A stretch of 64,000 bases of DNA from Prunella strophiata (lineage: Eukaryota; Chordata; Aves; Passeriformes; Prunellidae): positions 3,450,144 to 3,514,143 of the forward strand of contig JAZBQD010000013.1 of NCBI GenBank assembly GCA_036583965.1, written 5' to 3'. Shown here piece after piece: positions 1-11,391 of this stretch. Position numbers and translations under genes: made by a program. Numbering within the stretch: position 1 is the stretch's first letter; every line of letters starts with the position of its first letter. The notes below the pieces were generated by a model, which saw only the letters and a program-made list of their open reading frames with translations, searched no databases and was not told the origin of the DNA.

Positions 1-3000
1 ATCACTTCCACTCCAGCATCCTCTCCTTCCTTGCTGCTCCTGAGTTCCCAGGCTGGGCTGCCACCCGCACAGCCCTGCCCAGAGCTTCATGCTTCACCTT
101 GCAGAGTCCTACTTCGGTGGCAGTGAAGCAGAGGATGGGAGATGGCCTCCACATGGTTAACTGGGCAGTCCATGCTCGTTGTGTCCCTGTTCCCAGGAGC
201 CTCCTGGGCTGGGGATGAGCCCACGTGGTGCCCTGCAGGAGCTCCAGGCCTGGGAGCTGGCTGGAAAGGATCTCTTGCTGTGCCCTTGGGAAATAGCTCC
301 TGTGTGGTGCAGAGTCCTCTGTGTGTAGACAGAAAATTACCTTGTCTATGGGCAGAGCTCAGCCTTCCTTGAAATGAGTGAAAACCCTCTCCTTTTCCTG
401 CCACTGTGGGGGTCGTGCCAATGTAGTGACACCTGAAGTAGCAGAGAAGTCCAGAAGCACACAGAGTCTATGTGAGTCCAAGTAGTTTGTACTTTCATCT
501 TCCTTAGGGTATAAATTGCACTACCTGGGAACCTGAGGGTGACTTCTGTCCTTTATTGTGCCCTGAAAATGAGCTTGGATAAGGTCATCTGGGGGATAGA
601 ATACATTTCCTGCTCTTCAACTTCCAAATTTAAAAACCTCACTCGAAAGCTTTGCAGCTGCAGATCTGGAGCTTGGGTGGCTTTAAGTAGGGAGGTAATT
701 CTCTGTCCAGATGTTAGCCAGGTAATCTTCCAGGTGTAAAACAGGCTCTGCTCAGAGCTTCTGCCTGTCCTTTACTGATCAGTGTTGCCTGAGCTGGTAG
801 CAAAGCTGTGTGCATGACATTAACTGGGTTATCTTTTCTCTGTTCCTGCAGGCTCCTATTTGTAGAGATACTTTTGGATTTTTTTTGCTCTTGTGAGAAA
901 TCTCTGGTAGAAGCAGTTTGAGTGCTTTGCTGTGATTGCAATGAGGTTTTTACTCCCTCTAATCTCTCCTGGGAGTGAGCTCCTACATTGCAGGCCAGCT
1001 GCCAAGGAAGCTATCTGCTCTGCTCCAGAGCCTTGTTCTGGTGTATGGCAATTCCATTGCTCCTGAAACACGTGGTTTTCTCAGGGAGTCAGGAAGGAGA
1101 TAGCCAGCTCTTGGGTAGCTGGGACCTGTCCCACAAAGAGCTCTGGCAATTGAGATGAGCCCTTGGAAGCTGGCTTCATATTTCCAGAGGCACCAATGCT
1201 TAGAGGAGTAGGTTTGGGTGTACAGGCAGTTAGGGAACTGTGATGGATGACAAAAGGAATATTGCATTTTGAACGCATCTGTAGTTTGTGGTGCTGGTAA
1301 TTCCTCCTGCCACACTGCTTTGCAGCTGTCCAGTATGGCAAGGAACAAGTGTTAACACACCTCAGGGTGTGTTGCAGTCTTCTAGTCAACTTTTATGAAA
1401 GAAAGATTTGAACATCCCTTAGAAGTCCTGTTCCTTACTATAGCTGTGGTCTCTTACATCTTACCAACAACCCCAACTCTGGCCATCAACTAGAGCTGAA
1501 TATATTTTACTGTTTCCAAAAAGTAGGTTTGGGTCTATACTTGTCTGTCTCACTCATGTGTTTATGGATTTGGACATGGAACCTTCCTTTGATGTCAAAG
1601 ATCTCTTACTATTTTGTAAATTGCCACTAATTTTTCATCCAGATTTTTTTTTCTTTAAGTTGGCCTCTTGTTACAGTGATGTGCAGAGTTAAAAATAATA
1701 ATAAAAAAGTGCTGTGGATGGATTATCCCTTAGCAAACTCAGTCCTATGTCTACATAAAAGCAAAAGAACTGGGACTCTGACAATTTGCAAAATGCTTGG
1801 GGTGCTCAGACTAAAATATAAATTGTAAAGGACTGTTCATTAAATGACAAGTTAATTTCAGGTAATGCCATATGGTATCATGACAGTAGAATCTCTCCAT
1901 CAGTATGGTGAAGGGGAAGAAGATCAGAATCAAAATCTGGTTTTCTGTTGAAAAAAAATACTACTTTCCCTTGAGGGCTGATTATTTGGGGAAGATAAAA
2001 AGTATCCCCCTTTACAGCTTTGAGTTATTTTCTGCAGCATGTTCTCTCTGAAGATCTTGAAACTTTTTTTTTTTTTTTTTTCTGAGGTAGGGAGAAAACC
2101 CCTTGGTTTTCAAGCAGTAAAAGAGAATTTTCTTGGCCCAAATCACCTGGCCAATTTGTGAGAAAGAGGTAGGAGCAGCACAAACACCTTATGACTTCAC
2201 TGAAGAGCTCTCTCTTCTGGAGCCTGCTGTGAAATGGAGCAGCCCTGTAGCAGTGAGCAGTGCTCTAAGGTGGGGCCTGGCAGTGCTGTTGCCTGCTCAG
2301 GGCCTGGCACAGCTTGGTTGCTCCCTAGGCCTGTCTGTAATAAACTCAGTTAATTGAGGAGAGCAGGAGATCTGAGCTCCTGTGGCTGTGAGGCTCCGTG
2401 GGCAGAACAGCCCCTTCCTTCACAATGCAGCTGAACTCTCCCTGTGTCCAACACTGACCTTCAGCTCAGGGGCTCTGCACTTTGTTCCTGTTTCTTGTTA
2501 GTGAAATGAGTTTGATGGTCTCAGACTTAGTAGTAAATGGTCTCTACTTCAAAACAAAGTGCAGTTGGTTTGGCAGGAGAGTCCCAGGTCTGACCTGAAA
2601 CTAAATTACAGCTGACCCTGAGACAGTGAGGCCCCTCCAGGTCAGGGACAAGGGCATTGTCAGGACACTGGGAGCTTGCACTGTAATTAGCAGCAAAGGT
2701 ATCAAATACCTCTGTTTCCAGCATTCCTGTCCTTAAAGCAACACAGGCATAAACTTAACATTTTTCCTACTGCAGCCTCACTAAAAACAAACCAAAAGGG
2801 AAGTAAGGCTGAACAAACTTCCACTGATTTGCTTTTTCTCTGTAAATCCCTCCCCATCTTACACTGTCTCCCACAATCCCTTGTTCTCCCAGCATCTGGG
2901 AGTGAACTTGCCAGACACTGCATTGCTTTCAAGGCTCCAGAATGACCAACACACTTGAGCACGCTTTGCCTGACAGCAGGAGTGTGTAAGAGCAGCCTTC

Positions 3001-4231
3001 CTGCTTCAAAAACTTGTTTTACTTCCAGAGCTGCTCTACTAGCTGTTGTCTGTTCTGTTCCCAGGTTTCTGCAAACACCAGAGAGGCCCTTTTAGATTCA
3101 CCCTTGAAAATGTGATTTAAATTCACTTTCTGTTACAGGAACATTGTAACATTTGAGAGATCAAAACACCCCTACTGGTTCCTGAGTGTCCAGCAGAGTG
3201 CCAGTAAACAGAAGCCAGGATGCATGGCAGTTAAAAACATAGAGAAGGTATAAATTACTGAGCCTTATGCTTTTGACCTGGTCACCTGTGCCACTAACAA
3301 GCCCAGACCTTGTGTGTGCACCATGGGACACCACGAGCTTGTTTTGCAGAAAATGCTGAGAAGCTTTCCCAAGCCTTCTTTGGAAGAGGAATGTTTACTC
3401 TTTTCCAGCTTCTTTCAAACATTTAAAATCAGTGGGAAGTTTTGGAAGATGCCTCACTATTTCCATCCATCACAAGTGGGCAGGTTCCAAACCCCAAGGG
3501 TGTCTGTGAAGCAGTGCACTCCACGTGGTCACCTCCAGAAGGGAAAGGCTGGAGCAGGGCAGGACATACTGCACAGGGATTCCAAAAACACCCATGTAAT
3601 CAGATTACAAGTCCAGTGAGTCAAGATGTCTTAGACCAGAGTATGATCCCTCTATTTCACGTGTAAGCTCATCAGAGTCCTTTCTTCTGATGTCTCTAAA
3701 AAGGCACTGATCATTCCTGCAAAAAGGATAATTGGGAATATGGTATGGAGATGGAACTAAAATCTTGAAACACATTTTTGTCTGAACTTAGGCATTTTTT
3801 AATGTTACTATACTAATATTACTTAAATGTTTAATGTTACTATTCTCCATTTTGATTTATGTATCTGTCAGAAACTGTGAATTGTAGAGGTTACTGTTTC
3901 ATTCATACTTTTACTAAGGGGATGGTTTCAGTATACATTTCACACCTCCACTGTGAGAGAGGTTTCCTGCTCCTCTGTGTCCTTGCTTTTGAAGGAGTAT
4001 CTCCAAGTTGTCTGTCTTAGCCTTATGCTAAATAATGCCTTGGCCAGCTACTTTGGAGGGGGCTGGTCCTTAGCTGTTGCAGTGCCTTGGCCATCAGCCA
4101 GCTAGGAGCTCTGAGGAATACAGTTTGTGGATCACTACTTACTCCTGGTGGGAAAAGGGTCAGTGACTCAGTTTACTTCGGCTCATGGAACTGCATGAGC
4201 ATGAGGTAGCTGGGGAAATTTCTACCTGGAA
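1..4231. other. Intergenic DNA upstream of MSI1, no gene seen
   Basis: I see no exon, RNA gene or recognisable mobile element here. Open frames are all short, unrelated to proteins I know and not flanked by convincing splice sites. Base composition is ordinary for avian intergenic DNA. The only local feature is a T-run near 2064-2081. Distal MSI1 regulatory elements could be present but cannot be recognised by eye. Confidence 0.6.
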
Positions 4232-4622
4232 CCAAAAAAAAACCCCAACAAACCAAAAACCCAAAACCCCCCATGCCCCCTGCCAAAAAAAAGAAAAAAA
4301 AAAAAACCACCAAAAAACCAAAAAACCAAAAAAAACCCAAACAAAACCAAAATAAAAATAAAAATTAAAAAAAAAAAAAAAAACAGAAAAAAACTACAAA
4401 AAACAAACACCAGAAAAAACCCAAAACAAACAAAAAAACCCCCACCAAAAACCAAAAAATCAACAACAAAAAACCAAAACCAAAAGAAACCCAAACCGCA
4501 AACCAAACCAAACCAACAAAACAAAGCAAAACAACAAACAAAAACCAACCAAACAAAAAAAAACCACCAACAGAACAAAACAAAAAAAAAAAAATCCCCA
4601 ACAAAACAAAACCAAAAAACCC
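4232..4622. repeat. Strand-asymmetric A/C-only low-complexity tract
   Basis: About 390 bases are made almost entirely of A and C on the + strand, as irregular runs such as CCAAAAAACC, with only a handful of G or T. There is no fixed period, so it is low-complexity sequence and not a clean tandem repeat. Translated on the minus strand it gives artefactual F/W/G-rich open frames, which are not genes. Shorter T/G tracts of the same character in the opposite orientation occur at 22217-22304 and 57953-58030. Confidence 0.85.
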
Positions 4623-7600
4623 AGATAAAAGAAAATGGCATAAGGACCATAAGGTAGCAAAATCAGCCTTGAGGGAAATCCACAGCAGGCAAAGGCGTGA
4701 AAAGATAAATGCTTTAAGGCTGTGAAAAGTGAGAAAAAGATGGGCAAGGATGGACAAGTAGCAGCATGAGCAAACTATTTCCCACTAGACTTTGAGCAGT
4801 GCAGAATGAGAGCTTCTCTTCAGTTAGAGGTCAGCTCTCAGGGTGTGTGGGCAGGGGAATTGCTGTGTCTTGGGGCCAAAGAACAGATTTGGAGCCTTTC
4901 TAGTTCCAAACACATTTAAAAGCTGGTGAAGGTTGCAGAAACTAGAGTATCTAGTAACAGCCATCTCATTTCACATTCCCTGGCCTGGAAGGATTGGGAG
5001 CCTGTAAGCCTGAGTAAAGATGTGTCCTGTGGTGAGGGAAGCCCTTCCTCTCTGGGGGACAGCCACTCCTGCTCCAGAGCATCTGTGCTGTGTGCACTGC
5101 TGTAGAAAAGCAGCTCTGAGTATCACACACACTGGATGAGTTTGTGCCTTGCAGTAGCCTGTTCTACAGCAAACAGCAGAATGACCAGAGACAACTGACC
5201 ACAAGTGCACCTGGACCCTGGCAGCCTCTTGCCTCCTTTCCCCTTCAGCAGGGAGGAGGCTGAGGCAGCAGTGACGTGTGTGCACAGAGCAGCTAAGCCT
5301 CTCCTGCAATCTGAGGATGGGAGCTTTGCCTGGGAAGACACTGGTGTCCATCTTGATTAGGATGTGATGCCTGATGTAAGTCATGTGACAAGTACAAACA
5401 AAATACCTTGGCAAAACCTTGAGGAACCAGGACAGGCTGAGCTGCTTAGGAAGATTTACAGTGTGTATTTCTGTCCTGTATACTTGCCTTGGTCTGAACC
5501 TTTCTCATCTCAGGAGCTCCAGCATGCACCCTGGATTTTAAAGACACTCTTTTCTGTTCTTTCCTTCAAATAATCTGCAAACCTGCTCAATGTTGTGCTG
5601 TTAAGTTTAACAGTTACTTAGCTCCAGTTACTTTACACCATCATAGTACCTGAATGCTATAATGTCATCCTCTGAGAAGTGCCATTGGGATTTGTGGAAC
5701 AGAGGTCCCATCATGCTAGATTAGAAAATAAGTCTTGAAGAAATGGGAGAGTTAAAAGCCAGTGCAAGTGCTATAGCAGAGTAGGAAATCGATTCTATCC
5801 TGAAAGAGAGGGGATGAAGAAACAGCTTCTGCTTGCTCAGCTCCTGTTCATGTGTTGAGCCAAAAGTTCTCTGTTTGCTCCTCTGAGTGCTTCCTTCTGG
5901 TGCTGCTCTGGGACAGTGCCAGGACCCAGATTTCTGCCTCCTGCAAGCATCTCAGCAGGGAATCCAGTCCTTCCCTTGAGTCCTGTTCTCCCCTTGTTCT
6001 ATTCTCTTGGACTCTGCCTCCTTTAAGGCAGATTTTAGAGGTCCCTGACATGGTGCTGACTTCATCCCCAGATTAATAATTCACACATGCATCAGACCTG
6101 CAGAGGAGGTGCAGGTGCTTGGATAGTGCAGCATCACTGCCTGAGGAGCTGGTGCTGGAGGCCTGGCACACTGGGCAGCCAGGCACCAGCAGTGTCCCTG
6201 CAAGGAGACATTGGAAATGCTGTGTTGGTTGTGATGGTGTGTCTGGGGCTCACCCTAGCCCCTCTTCCATTGGGACACAGGGTTTTATTTTAAATTCAGA
6301 ACTTCAATACTTTGTTAAAATGTTAATACAGAAATCCCTTTTGTATAAGGTGTCAGGCAGCTCTCAAACCTGACTCAGAACTTTTTCTGTTACCCCTCTT
6401 CACCCAGCTCTTTCCCAAATGTCTTCTCAGTCTGATGCTATCTGGTCAGCCTGGCCTCATGCTGCACTGTTACTTGCCCAGATATGAACCCATGGACCAA
6501 AGCCTTTACATTTCTCTGTTATTCCTCTTCTCTAGGCTCCATCTATGCATGTAATGTGCAAGAACAAAACAGGATATAATCACCAAACTGACATTAGTTT
6601 AATTTATTCTTCAAAATTTACATGAATGGGAATTCCCTGGCCTTCCTGGCTCCCCTCTCCCATCTTTAGCCATCCTTATAATTACTAGTTGCTCCTGATA
6701 TTAACATTTATCTCTTTCTGTGTCAACTAAACTTATTGCCTTACCTTCAGTGAGCATTAGAAACAATTTAATCAATCTTCTTTAAAAGAGTCCAGCACAT
6801 CTGGTGGATTTTGGTTGCATCCATCCTCATCTCTCTTTTCTAATGGTGGGGAAGTGAGATGAGGGATACTTCCCCTGTGTATCCCACCATGGGAAGCTCT
6901 GAGCTTCCAGGTGAGGAGTGGAAGAATGGGAGGCAATGCTCTGCTTCTCAGCTGGGGAAGAGCTTCCTAACAGTGGATGCTCTAAGACAGGTCCCTTTTC
7001 CATGGGAAGTGAAGGGGTTAGGTAGGAGAAAGGACAGAGCAGAAAGCAGTGACTGATGAAAGGCTGGGACAAACTCTAAGAGGTTAGAGGGAAGGTGGAG
7101 CTCAGGGCACTTCCAAGGAGAGAGGTCTCATTTTTCAAATCTGTTGTTGCTTTCTGTCACTTCATATGCAGTCTTTGGAGTATTAAAAAAAAAAAAAAAA
7201 AGAAAAAAAAGGGAAATGAGAATGTTTCCATCTGCTCCTTGGGGAAGGGGGTCCTTGGCAGGCTGCTGTAGAGAGGTGGCACCTGGGCTGGGCTGCTGCA
7301 GTGCTGGGCACACTCCATGCATGGAGCAGCTCCTGTGTTAGAGCTCAGCAGCCAGGGCTTCCTCCCTCGTTTGCTGGGCTGATTTAGATAGGATCATGGA
7401 GACTAGACGCCACGTAGTAGTTTTTAGAGTTTGTAGAGAGGGAGAATAGCAGGCAGGGCTCTCTGATTTTTCCCTTAGCCATCATTTCCAGGACAGCAGT
7501 GTGGAAGGCTGCAATCTCCTACTGTCCTTCAGAGACCTCTCTGGTTTTGCTGTTTTATGCTGAATCCCTACACTGAATTTACTACGCTGCAAGTTCTCTT

Positions 7601-10420
7601 GATGCTTTATTTTTCATTCCCTGCGGACTTCTTTCCCTTTTTTTCCCTGTGAGGCTCCAATTCCTCTTGCTGCTTTGTGGTAATTGGGGTGGTTTCCTCC
7701 TTCCTTCCTCACTCCTTTTCCAGTTATCCCAGTTGTCTCTATTTGCTCTTGCTATCCCCTTTCTCCTGCTCTTTATTAACACCTATGTATCTCTTGCATG
7801 ACACCCTATTCCTCTTCTGTATTCCCACCCATCCTGTTCTTCAGTGCTGTGCACCATGTAAGCCCCCATGAATCTTGCTCCCTGAGGTTTCTTATATGAA
7901 TTAAAGAAGTCCTTCGGTGACATTTGCAGTCTCTTCCTATTGCTGACTCTGTCCCTTCCCCCCCCCCCCACCTGAGTGGAATCTAAATAATTTAATTTCC
8001 CTAAATAGCTTCTCTCTGCCTGTGTGCCTGACTCTTGCCCCAAGCCAGTTCCTGCCAGGCAGGTGGTTGCTGGAGCAGTGGCTTCCCTTTGAGGTAGACA
8101 CCCCTGGCTGCCTCATGCATGGGCTGGCAGGGTTTTGCCATCAGCCTTTCCAGAGGGTCAGCATCCTCCTAAAGCAGCATGAGAACCACCAGAAGCCACT
8201 GCCAGAGCCAGGCAATGCCCCCAGGCTGCCTATGGAGCCACAGTTAATACCTTCCAGGTTTGCATCTTCAGCACTGTAATGCAAGTGTTACAAAAATTAT
8301 TTCAATTCCAGTTCAAATTTGTTTATTAACTGTCCAAACTGAATGAAAAGTGAAACTTTTCATGGCTCCTGACTGCCAAAACCTCCCAGCTAGAGACAGG
8401 TCTCCGAGACAATCTCTCCTTGAGCTTTATATGATGAGGGAGGAAAGGAGGCGGCTGCTCTCCCTGACCCTCCCCTAACCTCCACTTTTTGGAACCTCCC
8501 TCTCACCATGAATAACTCCAGTGTCTGCCACTGGTGCTGGGCAGAGCTTTGCCAATCATCCTCCTCAGCAGGAAGTGGACATGATTTTGATAGTGTCACT
8601 CTACCACACATGAGACACTGAATAGCAGCAAGAAAACTGAGCAGTTTTGTTAATCTCGCTGGTGTTTGGCAACCTCTCAGCAGCAGCCACAGAGGCACTA
8701 CAGCTGTCTGTCTGCAGCCCCAGGAACACAATGCTGCATTATTTTATATTCGGCAGATCATCTTTCCAATCATAAGGTCTGGAATGTTTTATATGTTTAC
8801 TTCTCTGTGAGGAAAGCTTCCTACTGTCACTAATCAGCAGATTTTTCAAGACCCACTGTCCTGTGCATTACAGAGATAAATGAATTGATACTTACAAAGC
8901 ACTTCGGGGTCCTAAGGTGGAAATACAAAATATCATGTGTGTGTTTTGGAAACAACCTTGGAATAAGTTACATGGTAGGTTACTGTGTCATTGCCAGTGA
9001 TGCAAGTCCAACCACATCCTCCATCCAAATCTTCCTGAAGGCTCATTTTTTTTTCCTCTGGTCTTCATAGATGTTAACTCACATTGATCCTGTTCTCCCC
9101 TCTCTAATATTTATTTGGTGGAGAAAAAGTGAATAAAATAGTGAACATTAAAAAAAGACAATGAAGCATTTTAACAGTGTCCCTCAGAGTGTTCAACTTG
9201 TACTGTCTTAAAAATAACACGTTTAAAATTATAGTAATGCACTGGTAACAAACCAAGAGATGTTATCCTTTAGTGAGTCCAACACTGAGCTTTATTTATT
9301 TTTTTTCCTCTTGTTTTTAATTAGCATTAGTAGTGTGCCTAGGTTGGGTAATTATGGAACATAAAACTTGTGTCAGGTGACTTGAAATTGTTAGTTAGTT
9401 CCCCCTTTAAATTATTTGCCCTCCAAATGGGAGAGAGCAGGTACTGGGAAGGAGCAAAATGTCACATGAGTTTGGGCAGTGTGGCAGGTGGCTGTGGTGG
9501 CTCTGGTAGCCCAGCTTTGTCCAGGTTTCCCAGGACATGCAAGGGGAGATGGCTGAGGTGCTGCCTCAGCACCACTGCTTCCACTGGCTCTGCACTCCTG
9601 CCAGCTGCTGTACCACCTCTGCATGTCATTATTTACATTTCCCTGCTGCACCAGCCCTGCTGCCTCTCAGGGCACCTCCACCCAAAGTGATGACTTCAGC
9701 CCTGTGGAATGAAGAGTGGGTTATTCTGGAGAAGCAGCTCAGCCTGGACCAGTGGCAGCAGGAGCTGGGATGCTGCATAGCTCAGTTCCCAGGGGCAGCT
9801 ACCAAGCCTCTGGTGTTGAGTGTGTTGCTGTGCCCAAGCACAGGGCCAGGACACAGGATGGGGTCCTGAACCAGCTCAGGAAATGGGGTGGGTGAATGGT
9901 GGTTTGGCAGAGCTAATGGGCAGAGGATGAATTTAATTCAGAGTTGCAGCCCATGTAACAAAATATACTGCTGCAAAGTATTGTTATAACAAAGGTGTAG
10001 TGGTTCCTCTCCAGGAAAGAGAGGCTGTGTATTGGGATGTGGAAAAATAGTCATGAGAGAAGGGGAAGAAAGGTCAAATGAGGATGGCACCGACCTGAGC
10101 TGTCAATACTTTGTTTTAGGCAGTGAGGGGGTACAGGGGGGACCCATGCTGGAAGGAGCAGAGCCAGGGATGCCTGTGGGGAGTATTTGGCATCACAGTA
10201 GCATATGCCTAGAATCCAGTGACATGAGAAGAGGTCACAGCACTGTCACCCAGAGGTTTTGAGCACTGCTCTGTTCTGATATGCCACAGATGCAAACAAG
10301 TGCCTTCTCCCAGAGAGATGCTTGGTACAGTCAGGCAAGGTTTCAGCTCTCCTCTTGACTCCAACTTCACAGGTATTTCATTTGTTCCTTGCTGAGCTCC
10401 TCCAGCCACCCGGGCTAGGT
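4623..10420. other. Intergenic DNA upstream of MSI1, no gene seen
   Basis: No coding exon or RNA gene is recognisable. Simple tracts include an A-rich run at about 7184-7210 and a C-run near 7961-7971. An AT-rich stretch around 8740-8860 reads like non-repetitive, possibly constrained sequence, but this is only an impression. Downstream of 10400 the composition shifts to GC- and CpG-rich as the MSI1 island begins. Confidence 0.55.
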
Positions 10421-10429
10421 TGCCCAAGT

Positions 10430-11332
10430 GCAGAGGCGGAGTGCACAGACCTGCTCGAGAAGCAGCATGTGAATGAACTTGTGTGGCAGTGGAACTCGAA
10501 TGGAGCTCGGCACGAGTCTGTCAGCCTGAATGAGCAAGAAACTGCGCGGTGCCTTGGGGACCAGCCTACCCCCTTCCCAGTGAGCCGCGGGCAGAGAAGA
10601 GCGGCTGGGCTGTGCATACCTGGTGCTGCAGGGCTCTACGGGGCTCCGCGGTGCCCGGCAGCAGCTCTGCCCCGGGTCCTGCAGCCTGGGCACTGCCGTG
10701 CGGGGCAGCAAGCGGCGAGGCCGGGAAGCCCCTGACCCCTGCAGGGTCCCCGTGGGCTGCCAGGGGGCACAGAGGTACCAGGGCTCCGAGAAGGCGCCTC
10801 GACTCCCCGCTGCCCGGTCGGGATCCCGGGGTGAGCAGGGCAGTCCTGGTCCCGACCTGGAAGCGCCCTCGGCGGCGGCGAAACACCGGGAGGAACAGGG
10901 CCGGGGTCTCCGGGGTCCGCCGCAGCGAGCTCGAGCGCACCGGGCCGGGCCTGGCTCCGTCGCCCTTTGTCCACCGCCCCGGGGCAGGTGCGGGCGGCGC
11001 GGCCGGGGACAAAGCGGCTGCGAGCTCCGGGGCTGCTCCTGCCGCCGCCGAGCCCGGGGTCGGGCGCTCTCCCCCAGCGCGGTGCGGGCGCGGCTCCCGG
11101 CACTCGGCCCCGGTGCCGCCGGCGGGTTTTATGCGCAGGGCGGCCGGCGGGCCGGCGGGGGTGGGAGGAGCCGGGCAGGTTGTGCCCGCCGGGCCCTCCT
11201 CCCTCGCTCCCTCCCCGCCCGGCGGAGAGGGGTCGGGGGAGGGGGCAGCATGGCCTGTCCGTCCGGCCCCTTTTCCAGCGCTCATCTGCCCCGGGAGTGC
11301 GGCGCCGCTCCTCGCAGGGAGAAGAGGTCCGA
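10430..11332 (+). promoter_or_regulatory. MSI1: MSI1 CpG-island promoter and 5' UTR
   Basis: Composition changes sharply to very GC-rich DNA with dense CpG, many GC boxes and purine-rich G-runs, continuing through exons 1-4 to about 12030. No strong TATA box sits at a convincing distance from the ATG. The transcription start is not defined by sequence; it should lie within the last few hundred bases before 11333. Several long open frames on both strands here (over 300 codons) are products of CpG-rich composition without stops, not genes. The CpG-island assignment rests on composition, and the gene assignment on the MSI1 start codon directly downstream. Confidence 0.8.
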
Positions 11333-11391
11333 ATGGAGACAGACGGCAGCCAGCCCGGCCTCGCCTCCCCGGACTCCCCGCACGACCCCTG
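11333..11391 (+). CDS. MSI1: MSI1 exon 1 (start codon, residues 1-19)
   Basis: The exon encodes the N-terminal tail beginning [19 protein letters not shown], which matches the known Musashi-1 N-terminus apart from two residues. It ends TG before donor GTACCT, leaving a split Cys codon completed by exon 2. The ATG context is TCCGAATGG, with G at +4. Reading on into the intron would replace the Cys by Trp, so the splice is needed for the family sequence. Confidence 0.95.

Noticed and set aside
4222..4757. Minus-strand F/W/G-rich frames resembling membrane proteins
   Set aside because: They translate the A/C low-complexity tract; hydrophobicity results from T/G-only codons.
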